Positions 7,070 to 13,275 of a DNA stretch of 19,027 nucleotides are shown here, one piece after another. The stretch's first letter is position 1. The number at the start of each line of letters is the position of its first letter. Under the pieces are notes generated by a model, which saw nothing but the letters and a program-made list of their open reading frames with translations, had not been told where the DNA came from and did no database searches. The DNA is from an uncultured Eubacteriales bacterium (GTDB lineage: Bacteria; Bacillota; Clostridia; Oscillospirales; Oscillospiraceae): NCBI GenBank assembly GCA_900550585.1, contig URST01000040.1:1-19027 (forward strand), in the 5' to 3' direction. The position numbers and the translations under genes were made by a program.

Positions 7070-7090
7070 ATCGGAGGGAGGGAAATATAG

Positions 7091-7276
7091 ATGTCTGAAG
7101 TCCACGTCAAGGAAGGCGAGTCCCTGGACAGCGCTCTGAAGCGTTTCAAGAGAAGCTGCGCCAAGGCAGGCGTTCTGGCCGAGGTGCGCAAGAGAGAGTG
7201 CTATGAAAGCCCCAGTGTCAAGCGCCGCAAGAAGTCCGAGGCCGCGCGCAAGAACCGCAATAAGCGTTATTATTGA
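7091..7276 (+). CDS. rpsU: 30S ribosomal protein S21
   Basis: This 61-aa basic protein starts MSEVHVKEGESLDSALKRFK and ends EAARKNRNKRYY, a clear bS21. S21 sits on the 30S platform near the anti-Shine-Dalgarno end of 16S rRNA and helps initiation. GGAGGGAGGG lies eight bases before the ATG. It is monocistronic, with its own consensus promoter, a hairpin leader and a terminator directly after the stop. Confidence 0.97.
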   Translation: MSEVHVKEGESLDSALKRFKRSCAKAGVLAEVRKRECYESPSVKRRKKSEAARKNRNKRYY

Positions 7277-7283
7277 TCCCACG

Positions 7284-7320
7284 AGAGCCTGAGGGTACAT
7301 CCCTCAGGCTCTTACTTTTT
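7284..7320 (+). terminator. rpsU intrinsic terminator
   Basis: AGAGCCTGAGGG and CCCTCAGGCTCT pair as a 12-bp stem (7284-7295/7301-7312) with the loop TACAT, followed by TACTTTTT. The T-tract is on the right, so it serves rpsU. The stop codon of the minus-strand gene begins at its edge. Confidence 0.9.
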
Positions 7321-8058
7321 CCCCAGCAGACCCGGCAGCGCCTCCGCCGCCTCCGGCAGGGACAGCATACCGGCGGCGATGCCCAGCTCCGCCCCCAGCG
7401 CCATCTTGCGGCGCAGTGTGTCCGCGTCGTCAAACAGAACGAAGTGGGTCATGCCGCCCTCGCCATAGGTGAAGTACCGGGCGCACAGCTCCGGGGAAAA
7501 GAACACGGGCCGCTGTCCCCGCAGCGCCGTCAGCTGCTGGGCGGTCAGTGCCGTGCCGTCCCCGTAGGGCGCGGGGAGGGAGAAGTCCGCCCGCACGCAG
7601 GCCAGATCCAGCGCGATCCGCCGGGGACCGAAGCGGCGGCAGACCTCCTCCAGACGCCGGCGCAGCGTTCCGCCGGAGAGGGCCGTGCTCACCACGATCC
7701 GTGCGTCCGCCGTCTGTCCGCCGCAGCGCTCGGGGACGTACAGCGTGCGCCCGTAACTGCGGCACAGCGTCTCCAGCGCGGTCACCGCGGCGGCGGGCAG
7801 CACCGGCTCCAGTACCACGCCGGTATAGCCCCGCTGCAGGCACTGGCGCAGGATGTCCCGGGCCAGCGCCTCCGTCTGGGGCGGGGAGGGACAGTCTGTC
7901 CCCGTTACCAGCAGCAGCCCGCTCCGGACCTCCGGCGGCAGCGCCAGCGCGGCCAGTCGGCCGCCGCTGTCGATGCGGTAGGCGGCGTGGGCAATGGGCA
8001 GGCCCCAGCGCCGGGTTTCCGGCAGATAGCAGGGCGCGGCGGCCAGATAGAGCTGCAT
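7312..8058 (-). CDS. Uncharacterised protein, possible degenerate GH18-like TIM barrel
   Basis: This 248-aa protein has no signal peptide or transmembrane helix. AAGGGGGTG precedes the ATG at 8058. I do not recognise a named family with certainty. The C-terminal part MTHFVLFDDADTLRRKMALG and LGIAAGMLSLPEA resembles the closing strand-helix of GH18 spore-type chitinase-like barrels, which read WFEDxxSxxxKxxLxxxxGLxGxxxW. The central strand GYTGVVLEPVL sits where such enzymes carry DGxDxDxE, but the catalytic acids are absent, so hydrolase activity is doubtful. It stands alone between rpsU and divergent yqeG. The TIM-barrel reading is inference. Confidence 0.65.
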   Translation of the reverse strand: MQLYLAAAPCYLPETRRWGLPIAHAAYRIDSGGRLAALALPPEVRSGLLLVTGTDCPSPPQTEALARDILRQCLQRGYTGVVLEPVLPAAAVTALETLCRSYGRTLYVPERCGGQTADARIVVSTALSGGTLRRRLEEVCRRFGPRRIALDLACVRADFSLPAPYGDGTALTAQQLTALRGQRPVFFSPELCARYFTYGEGGMTHFVLFDDADTLRRKMALGAELGIAAGMLSLPEAAEALPGLLGKK

Positions 8059-8070
8059 GCGGACACCCCC

Positions 8071-8099
8071 TTGTTTTTGCGGCGCACCAATGATACACT
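8071..8099 (+). promoter_or_regulatory. Candidate promoter of yqeG
   Basis: TTGTTT (8071-8076), 17 bases and TACACT (8094-8099) lie 28 bases before the yqeG start. The match to consensus is moderate. Confidence 0.45.
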
Positions 8100-8127
8100 A
8101 TCTGTATATGAGAGGAGGCGGCAGCCT

Positions 8128-8625
8128 ATGCGATTTTCCATACGGCCGGACCGGGTCTATGCCGGCTACGAGCAGATAGAGGGGCAGGAGCTGGCCCGGC
8201 GGGGCATTCGGCTGCTGCTGTGCGACCTGGACTATACGCTGGCGCCCAAGTCCCAGCGGGAACCGGACGAGGCGGTGCGCCGGTGGATCGACACCATGCG
8301 GCAGGCGGGGGTGGAGGTCATGATCCTGTCCAACAACCGCAGTCCTGCACGGGTAGAGCAGTTCTGCCGTCAGCTGGGCATCAGCTATGAGGGTCACGCC
8401 GGGAAACCGGGGATCCGGGGATTCCGCCGGGCCATGGCCCGCTGCGGCGTGACGCCCCGGGAGACGGCCATGCTGGGCGACAAGCTGCTGACGGATATGC
8501 TGGGTGCCAACCGCAGCGGCGTCCTGGCGCTGATGGTAGAGCCGCGCGGCGGCGCCGCAGGCGCGTGGAACAAGGTGCTCCACGCCCTGCAAAGGCCGTG
8601 GAAGGCGGCGGCACGGGAAAAATAG
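8128..8625 (+). CDS. yqeG: YqeG family HAD-IIIA phosphatase
   Basis: This 165-aa HAD-superfamily phosphatase has unknown physiological substrate. Motif I is LLLCDLDYTLAPK (nucleophile Asp), motif II is VMILSNN, the lysine region is HAGKPGIRGF and motif IV is AMLGDKLLTDMLGAN. The N-terminal RPDRVYAGYEQI fits YqeG, which begins with a short segment before the catalytic Asp. The frame is open well upstream, but GAGGAGG (8112-8118) selects ATG 8128. In Bacillus yqeG heads the cluster containing nadD and rsfS; here it is detached by about 5 kb and precedes efp. Confidence 0.9.
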   Translation: MRFSIRPDRVYAGYEQIEGQELARRGIRLLLCDLDYTLAPKSQREPDEAVRRWIDTMRQAGVEVMILSNNRSPARVEQFCRQLGISYEGHAGKPGIRGFRRAMARCGVTPRETAMLGDKLLTDMLGANRSGVLALMVEPRGGAAGAWNKVLHALQRPWKAAAREK

Positions 8626-8645
8626 GGCCCGCAGCCCACTTTTTT
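8625..8645 (+). terminator. Weak candidate terminator after yqeG
   Basis: GGGC (8625-8628) can pair with GCCC (8634-8637), followed closely by six T residues (8640-8645). The stem is only four base pairs, so read-through into efp is likely. Confidence 0.3.
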
Positions 8646-8657
8646 CACCGGAAACCC

Positions 8658-8686
8658 TTGCCAAACAGGCACTTATCATGTAGAAT
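8658..8686 (+). promoter_or_regulatory. Promoter of efp
   Basis: TTGCCA (8658-8663), 17 bases and TAGAAT (8681-8686) form a good sigma-A promoter. Transcription from about 8693 gives a leader of some 74 bases containing the hairpin GAGGGAAT/ATTCCCTC (8722-8729/8736-8743) ahead of the ribosome binding site. A second TATAAT at 8710 has no partner -35. Confidence 0.7.
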
Positions 8687-8766
8687 ATATGAGGCCAATT
8701 TTCGGCCGGTATAATTCATTCGAGGGAATCGTGATATTCCCTCATCAATATGGGAGGAATATCAAT

Positions 8767-9333
8767 ATGGCAACTATTACCGCCGGTGATTTCAGAAACG
8801 GCAAGACCTTCGAGATGGACGGCAAGGTCATGCAGGTCGTGGAGTTCCAGCACGTCAAGCCCGGCAAGGGCGCCGCTTTCGTCCGCACCAAGATGCGCAA
8901 CGTGGTGACCGGTGCTGTGACCGAGACATCCTTCAACCCCACCGCCAAGTTTGAGGAGGCCTTCGTGGATCGCCGCGACATGGCGTACAGCTACAACGAC
9001 GGCGACCTGTATTACTTCATGGATCAGGAGACCTTCGACATGGTGCCCCTGAACAAGGAGCTGCTGGGCGATGCGTTCCGCTTCATCACCGAGAACACCG
9101 TGTGCAAGGTGCTGAGCTACAAGGGCAGCGTGTTCGGCCTGGAGTGCCCCAACTTCATGGATCTGGAAGTCACCGAGACGGAGCCGGGTTTGGCCGGCAA
9201 CACCGCCACCAACACCCTGAAGCCCGCCACCGTGGAGACCGGCGCCGAGGTGAAGGTGCCCCTGTTCATCAACATCGGCGACAAGATTACCATTGACACC
9301 CGTACCGGCGAGTATATCGGCCGCACCAAGTAA
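8767..9333 (+). CDS. efp: Elongation factor P
   Basis: This 188-aa factor enters the ribosomal E site and rescues ribosomes stalled on polyproline. MATITAGDFRNGKTFEMDG opens the KOW-like domain I. The loop HVKPGKGAAFVRTK carries the lysine that is modified in many bacteria. The OB domains follow (EAFVDRRDMAYSY; FGLECPNFMDLEVTETEPG), and the C-terminus has the signature TGEYIGRTK. GGGAGGA (8752-8758) is eight bases upstream of ATG 8767. No EF-P modification gene is visible here. Confidence 0.97.
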   Translation: MATITAGDFRNGKTFEMDGKVMQVVEFQHVKPGKGAAFVRTKMRNVVTGAVTETSFNPTAKFEEAFVDRRDMAYSYNDGDLYYFMDQETFDMVPLNKELLGDAFRFITENTVCKVLSYKGSVFGLECPNFMDLEVTETEPGLAGNTATNTLKPATVETGAEVKVPLFINIGDKITIDTRTGEYIGRTK

Positions 9334-9368
9334 GCACCACCAACCGACCGTACAGAAAGGAGCCGAAC

Positions 9369-9794
9369 ATGGAGATCTCTGAGAAGGTAGCATATCTGAA
9401 GGGTCTGGCCGAGGGCCTGAACCTGGATACCGACAGCAAGGAAGGCAAGCTGATCGCCGCCATCATCGACGTGCTGGACGACATGGCGGAGAAGTTCGCC
9501 GACATCGAGGACGAGCTGTGCGATGTGGAGGACGGCCTGGATGCCGTCAGCGACGACCTCAGCGATGTGGAGGAGACGCTGTACTTCGCCCTGGACGATG
9601 ATGAGGACGAGGACGAAGATGAAGACGACGAGGAAGAGGAGTGCTTCATGACCAACTGCCCCGAGTGCGAGGAGGAGGTCTACTTCGACGAGTCCGTCCT
9701 GGAGGATGGCGAGGTCATCTGCCCCAACTGCGGCGCCAAGCTGGAGTTCGATCTCAGCGACCTGGCCAACGATGAGGGCGAGGACGAGGAGTAA
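9369..9794 (+). CDS. CD1247-like acidic protein with C-terminal zinc ribbon
   Basis: This 141-aa protein has three parts. Residues 1-72 are helical (KVAYLKGLAEGLNL, DVLDDMAEKFADIEDEL) and match the CD1247 N-terminal domain found in Clostridia. Residues 76-91 are an almost unbroken Asp/Glu run. Residues 97-125 form a zinc ribbon with cysteine pairs CPEC (97, 100) and CPNC (118, 121). The cellular role of the family is unknown. GAAAGGAG precedes the ATG. It lies 35 bases after efp without an intervening terminator, so co-expression with efp is likely. The pI must be very low. Confidence 0.88.
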   Translation: MEISEKVAYLKGLAEGLNLDTDSKEGKLIAAIIDVLDDMAEKFADIEDELCDVEDGLDAVSDDLSDVEETLYFALDDDEDEDEDEDDEEEECFMTNCPECEEEVYFDESVLEDGEVICPNCGAKLEFDLSDLANDEGEDEE

Positions 9795-9805
9795 TTCTCA
9801 ACGAT

Positions 9806-9852
9806 AAAAACAGACAGTTCATGCGCACAGCGCATGAACTGTCTGTTTTTTT
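9806..9852. terminator. Bidirectional terminator between the CD1247-like gene and the repeat-tailed XRE gene
   Basis: Arms 9806-9826 and 9830-9850 are perfect 21-base complements around the loop ACA, with AAAAA on the left and seven T residues (9846-9852) on the right. It separates two convergent genes; the XRE stop codon is two bases beyond it. Confidence 0.93.
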
Positions 9853-9853
9853 G

Positions 9854-10492
9854 TTACCGGTACATATCGCCGCCGGTGCGGACACTGCCGCGGACATCAC
9901 CGCAGGTCACGTCGCCGTTGGCCCGCACGTCGCCCTCCACATTGCCGCAGGTCACATCGCACCCGGCGCTGACGCCGCCGCCTACGCCGCCGCAGGTCAC
10001 GTCGCACCCGGCCCTCACATCGCCGCCCACATCGGTGCAGGTGACATCGCAGCCCGCGCTGACATTGCCCTCCACGGTGCAGCCGCACTCGCACACCACG
10101 TCAAAACGGCTGCTGATGCTGACGGCGGGGCCTTGATAGACGAACCGCAGCTCTCTGTCGCGGCCCGGCATCGCCGGTTCATCGGTGAGCAGTGTGTGGC
10201 CGTGGTACAGAACGACGTACAGCGTATCGTCGTCCGGCCATGGCAGGTCGTACAGTGCGGCCTCCTCCTGCGCCTCCGTGGGGGAGGCCGTCCGCCCGAA
10301 CAGGGCGTCCAGCGTGACGCCGAACACATCAGCGATTCGGGGCAGCAGTTGGATGTCAGGGCAGGAGACCCCCGTTTCCCATTTGCTTACGGCCTGAAAG
10401 GTGACACCCAGGCGGGCGGCCAGCTGCTCCTGGGTCATGCCGCTGTCGCGGCGGAGCTGCGCCAGTGCGGCGCTGAGAGAGGATCCTGTCAT
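9854..10492 (-). CDS. XRE regulator with five 15-residue C-terminal repeats
   Basis: This 212-aa protein combines an N-terminal Cro/C1 HTH (about 8-62: MTQEQLAARLGVTFQAVSKW, then PDIQLLPRIADVFGVTLDAL), a central segment (LYDLPWPDDDTLYVVLYHGH) and a C-terminal array. Residues 138-212 are five repeats of 15 residues with the pattern xxVxGxVxAGxDVTC, each alternating valine and glycine and mostly ending in Cys. This looks like a short beta-solenoid. AAGGAG is seven bases before ATG 10492. Firmicute XRE proteins with similar GDV/GNV tails exist, but I know of no assigned function for the tail. No DNA target is known. Confidence 0.88.
   Translation of the reverse strand: MTGSSLSAALAQLRRDSGMTQEQLAARLGVTFQAVSKWETGVSCPDIQLLPRIADVFGVTLDALFGRTASPTEAQEEAALYDLPWPDDDTLYVVLYHGHTLLTDEPAMPGRDRELRFVYQGPAVSISSRFDVVCECGCTVEGNVSAGCDVTCTDVGGDVRAGCDVTCGGVGGGVSAGCDVTCGNVEGDVRANGDVTCGDVRGSVRTGGDMYR
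9857..10081 (-). repeat. Five tandem 45-bp coding repeats
   Basis: These encode the 15-residue repeats of the XRE protein. Copies are diverged at the DNA level but share runs such as TGCGATGTGACCTGC (minus strand). They are in frame, contiguous and end at the stop codon. Confidence 0.85.
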
Positions 10493-10522
10493 GGAAGTGT
10501 GCTCCTTTCATTTGCTGTCTCC

Positions 10523-10551
10523 AGCATAGCGGAGACGGCACGGAAACGCAA
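10523..10551 (-). promoter_or_regulatory. Promoter of the repeat-tailed XRE gene
   Basis: On the minus strand, TTGCGT (10551-10546), 17 bases and TATGCT (10528-10523). An imperfect 22-bp dyad spanning 10541-10562 (CGGA..ACG...CGT.TCCG) covers the -35 box and is a candidate operator. Confidence 0.6.
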
Positions 10552-10582
10552 TAACGTGTCCGTTGAAAAGTCCGCAAAATGC

Positions 10583-10597
10583 TCAACCGGCGGTTGA
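10583..10597. repeat. 15-bp perfect dyad between the two XRE genes
   Basis: TCAACCGGCGGTTGA has 7-base arms around one base. It lies downstream of the membrane-anchored XRE gene and 31 bases upstream of the -35 of the next XRE gene. It could be a weak terminator hairpin on the minus strand (followed by GCATTTTG) or a regulator site. Confidence 0.5.
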
Positions 10598-10605
10598 ATC
10601 AGCCC

Positions 10606-11586
10606 TCAGATGCTGCCGCTGACAGAGCGAACGATGTTCCGGGCTGCATCATACACCAGTGTGCCGCTGCGGCGGATGCCGTCCGTGCCGTCGTAGGCGT
10701 AGGCCAGCTCCAGCTGGCTGCCCGCCAGCCAATGGGGGTCGGACAGGGCGACACGGGGCAGATAGCTGCGCGCTGATACGCCGGGCAGCGCCGGCAGCAG
10801 GGGAGCGGCAGGGGCGTCCTCGTCCCGGTGGCCCGACAGCTGCAAAAGGATGTCGGCGGCATCCTGCCGCATGATGCCGGTGTCCGCACCGTCAGCGGGA
10901 AACGTCCAGACCTCCAGCCACGCTGAAGCGCCGCGGGTGCTGCCGCTGAGCAGCAGATACCGCCCGTCCGCCGACCATTCGAGCGTGTCCAGCGTGGTCA
11001 GGCGGCTGTCCAGTGCCAGCCGCGTCACGTCATGTGCCTCGCTCTGCCCGCAGAAGCTGCAGGGAGTGCCCGCCATGGAGAGGGGAGCGTCCGCTTCCAT
11101 GCGGAAACGCCCGCCGATGAGGGCGTCTCGGTAGACGGACAGGGTAATGCCGTCCGGGGTGACGGTGCGGCGGTGGATGAACAGCGCACCGTTGTGCTGC
11201 AGGACCGCCAGCAGTGCCATGACTGCGGCGGCCAGCACGGCGGCCGCAATGAGACGATGCCGTTTCCGGCGCTGACGGCTGTTGGCGTCGGAGATGTCCA
11301 GCACCGCTTGTACGGCTGGGGAGGCCTCTGCCGCTGGCAGAGGCGGGGTGATTTGCGTCATGTGTTCCTCACTTTCTTCACGGCGGCAGGTCAGCAGGCG
11401 GTCTGTGTCCAGGCGCAGCACCGCTGCCAGTGGCTGCAGAAGGGTCACATCGGGGTAGCTGAGCCCGCGTTCCCATTTGCTTACTGCCTTGTCCGTCACA
11501 TGCAGCAGCTGTGCCAGCTGCCGCTGCGTCAGACCCTGCCGCTTTCTCTGTTCGGCCACAAAAGTGCCGAAGGTCTGTTTGTCCAA
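10606..11586 (-). CDS. Membrane-anchored XRE-family regulator
   Basis: This 326-aa protein has an N-terminal HTH (residues 1-65: FVAEQRKRQGLTQRQLAQLL, then TDKAVSKWERGLSYPDVTLL), a linker, a basic stretch RQRRKRHR (104-111), one transmembrane helix (about 112-129, LIAAAVLAAAVMALLAVL) and an extracytoplasmic domain of about 195 residues. The latter contains TLEWSADGRYLLLSGSTRG, a WD/TolB-like blade pattern. It starts at TTG 11586, six bases after GAGGTG, where family members begin MDKxTFGxFVAEQRK. The frame stays open upstream across pncB but that part is antisense. The layout suggests a one-component sensor of envelope state; the signal is unknown. Confidence 0.87.
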   Translation of the reverse strand: MDKQTFGTFVAEQRKRQGLTQRQLAQLLHVTDKAVSKWERGLSYPDVTLLQPLAAVLRLDTDRLLTCRREESEEHMTQITPPLPAAEASPAVQAVLDISDANSRQRRKRHRLIAAAVLAAAVMALLAVLQHNGALFIHRRTVTPDGITLSVYRDALIGGRFRMEADAPLSMAGTPCSFCGQSEAHDVTRLALDSRLTTLDTLEWSADGRYLLLSGSTRGASAWLEVWTFPADGADTGIMRQDAADILLQLSGHRDEDAPAAPLLPALPGVSARSYLPRVALSDPHWLAGSQLELAYAYDGTDGIRRSGTLVYDAARNIVRSVSGSI

Positions 11587-11604
11587 AGTGATCACCTCGC
11601 TGCC

Positions 11605-11632
11605 ATTGTAGCAGGCGGCGCGGAAAAAGCAA
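11605..11632 (-). promoter_or_regulatory. Promoter of the membrane-anchored XRE gene
   Basis: On the minus strand, TTGCTT (11632-11627), 16 bases and TACAAT (11610-11605), with the TTG start about 18 bases further on. Confidence 0.55.
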
Positions 11633-11645
11633 CCGACTGTCGGTT
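11631..11645. promoter_or_regulatory. Candidate operator: 15-bp perfect palindrome
   Basis: AACCGACTGTCGGTT has perfect 7-base arms and overlaps the -35 box of the membrane-anchored XRE gene. The AACCG/CGGTT half-sites recur in the dyad at 10583-10597 with different spacing. Autoregulation is inferred. Confidence 0.55.
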
Positions 11646-11700
11646 TACCTGCCTGCTTTTTCGCATTTTTCACCGGATGACTGGGAAAATCCGACAAGGG

Positions 11701-11729
11701 TTGCCTAAAAGAGGAAAAAGCGGTATAAT
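11701..11729 (+). promoter_or_regulatory. Promoter of the pncB operon
   Basis: TTGCCT (11701-11706), 17 bases and TATAAT (11724-11729). The leader contains an 8-bp hairpin, CTTTGCGC/GCGCAAAG (11743-11761), before the ribosome binding site. Confidence 0.8.
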
Positions 11730-11781
11730 ACTTCGTAACACACTTTGCGCCGCGCGCAAAGACCGATTTGAGGTATGAAGG

Positions 11782-13233
11782 ATGAAAACACAGGAAAAGC
11801 TGAACATGACCATGCTCTGCGACTTCTACGAGCTGACCATGGGCAATGGGTATTTCCAGGCCGGGTACAAGGACCGCATCGTCTACTTTGACGTGTTCTT
11901 CCGCAAGGTGCCGGATGGCGGCGGCTTTGCCATCACGGCGGGACTGGAACAGCTCATCGACTACATCGAGGACCTGCACTTCACGGAGGAGGACATCGCC
12001 TATCTGCGGGGGCGGAACATGTTCTGCGAAGAATTTCTGGACTATCTGCGCGCCTTCCGTTTCACCGGCGACATCTACGCCATTCCGGAGGGGACGCCGG
12101 TGTTCCCCAAGGAACCGCTGGTGGTGGTGCGCGCCCCGGCCATCGAGGCCCAGCTCATCGAGACATTCACCCTGCTGACCATCAACCACCAGAGCCTCAT
12201 CGCCACCAAGGCCAACCGCATCAACCGTTCCGCCCGGGGGCGGACGGTGCTGGAGTTCGGCTCCCGCCGGGCGCAGGGCGCCGATGCGGCCGTTATCGGC
12301 GCACGGGCGGCCTACATCGGCGGCGTGGCCGGTACGGCCTGCACCCTGTCGGACGAGGTGTACGGCGTGCCCGCCGGCGGCACCATGGCCCATGCCTGGG
12401 TGCAGATGTTCCCCAGTGAGCTGGAGGCTTTCAAGACCTACTGCCGCATGTATCCCACCAACGCCACACTGCTGGTGGACACCTACAACACGCTGCACTC
12501 CGGTATTCCCAACGCCATCCGCGCCTTTGACGAGGTGCTCAAGCCCATGGGCATCACCAAGTGCGGCATCCGTCTGGATTCCGGCGATCTGGCCTACCTG
12601 ACGCAGAAAGCCCGGAAGATGCTGGACGAGGCGGGCTGGACGGAGTGCAAGATCTCCGTGTCCAACTCGCTGGACGAGTACCTCATTCAGGATATGCTGC
12701 TGCAGGGCGCGCAGATCGACATGTTCGGTGTGGGCGAGCGGCTTATCACCGCCAAGTCCGAGCCGGTGTTCGGCGGCGTGTACAAGCTGGTGGCCGTTGA
12801 GGAGCCGGACGGCACGGTGGTGCCCAAGATTAAGGTCAGCGAGAATGTGGAAAAGATCACGGTGCCCCACTTCAAGAAGCTGTACCGCTTCTATGGCCGG
12901 GATACCGGCAAGGCCATCGCCGATTACATGACCCTCCACGACGAGACGGTGGATGACACCAGGGACCTGACCATTTTCGATCCGCTGGCAACGTGGAAGA
13001 AAAAGCGCATCTACAACTTTGAGGCCCGGGAGCTGCTGGTGCCGGTATTCCTGAACGGAAAGCGGGTGTACGACAGCCCGCCGCTGCCGGAGATCCGCGA
13101 CTACTGCCGGCAGCAGGTGGACACGCTGTGGGACGAGGTGAAGCGCTTCGACTATCCCCACAAGTACTACGTCGACCTGTCCGACAAGCTATGGGATATC
13201 CAGCAGCATCTGCTGCGCAGCTCCCAGGAGTAA
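11782..13233 (+). CDS. pncB: Nicotinate phosphoribosyltransferase
   Basis: This 483-aa enzyme condenses nicotinate with PRPP, driven by ATP, to nicotinate mononucleotide, the substrate of NadD encoded at 1846. It starts with MLCDFYELTMGNGYFQ after a short lead and carries FFRKVPDGGGFAITAG, TFTLLTINHQSLIATKANRI, EFGSRRAQG, GVPAGGTMAHAWVQMF, CGIRLDSGDL, SNSLDEYLI and GVGERLITAKSEPVFGGVYK, covering the whole PncB type II phosphoribosyltransferase fold. GAGG (11770-11773) is eight bases before the ATG. It has its own promoter and leads a probable four-gene operon with cls, thiN and a lipoprotein. Confidence 0.96.
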   Translation: MKTQEKLNMTMLCDFYELTMGNGYFQAGYKDRIVYFDVFFRKVPDGGGFAITAGLEQLIDYIEDLHFTEEDIAYLRGRNMFCEEFLDYLRAFRFTGDIYAIPEGTPVFPKEPLVVVRAPAIEAQLIETFTLLTINHQSLIATKANRINRSARGRTVLEFGSRRAQGADAAVIGARAAYIGGVAGTACTLSDEVYGVPAGGTMAHAWVQMFPSELEAFKTYCRMYPTNATLLVDTYNTLHSGIPNAIRAFDEVLKPMGITKCGIRLDSGDLAYLTQKARKMLDEAGWTECKISVSNSLDEYLIQDMLLQGAQIDMFGVGERLITAKSEPVFGGVYKLVAVEEPDGTVVPKIKVSENVEKITVPHFKKLYRFYGRDTGKAIADYMTLHDETVDDTRDLTIFDPLATWKKKRIYNFEARELLVPVFLNGKRVYDSPPLPEIRDYCRQQVDTLWDEVKRFDYPHKYYVDLSDKLWDIQQHLLRSSQE

Positions 13234-13275
13234 CAAAAAGGCAGGCCCGCAAGAAAGAGAGAAGGAGGAACGCCT

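Noticed and set aside
7273..8127. Plus-strand extension of yqeG to a 450-codon frame
   Set aside because: The extension is antisense to the 7312-8058 gene and crosses a promoter and ribosome binding site; YqeG proteins start near 8128.
8710..8715. Second TATAAT upstream of efp
   Set aside because: No usable -35 or extended -10 at the right distance; the promoter at 8658-8686 is better.
9287..9655. Minus-strand frame rich in serine runs
   Set aside because: Shadow of the Asp/Glu-rich stretch of the CD1247-like gene.
9857..10081. Regularly spaced repeats considered as a CRISPR array
   Set aside because: Repeats are contiguous, in frame, diverged and have no unique spacers; they encode a protein tail.
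9821..10597. A 258-codon plus-strand open frame with GHVAPG-type repeats
   Set aside because: It is the complement of the repeat-tailed XRE gene; the apparent repeats mirror the 45-bp coding repeats.
11587..13161. Upstream part of an 851-codon minus-strand open frame that would add about 525 residues to the membrane-anchored XRE protein
   Set aside because: It is antisense to pncB; promoter, ribosome binding site and family start all place the real start at TTG 11586.
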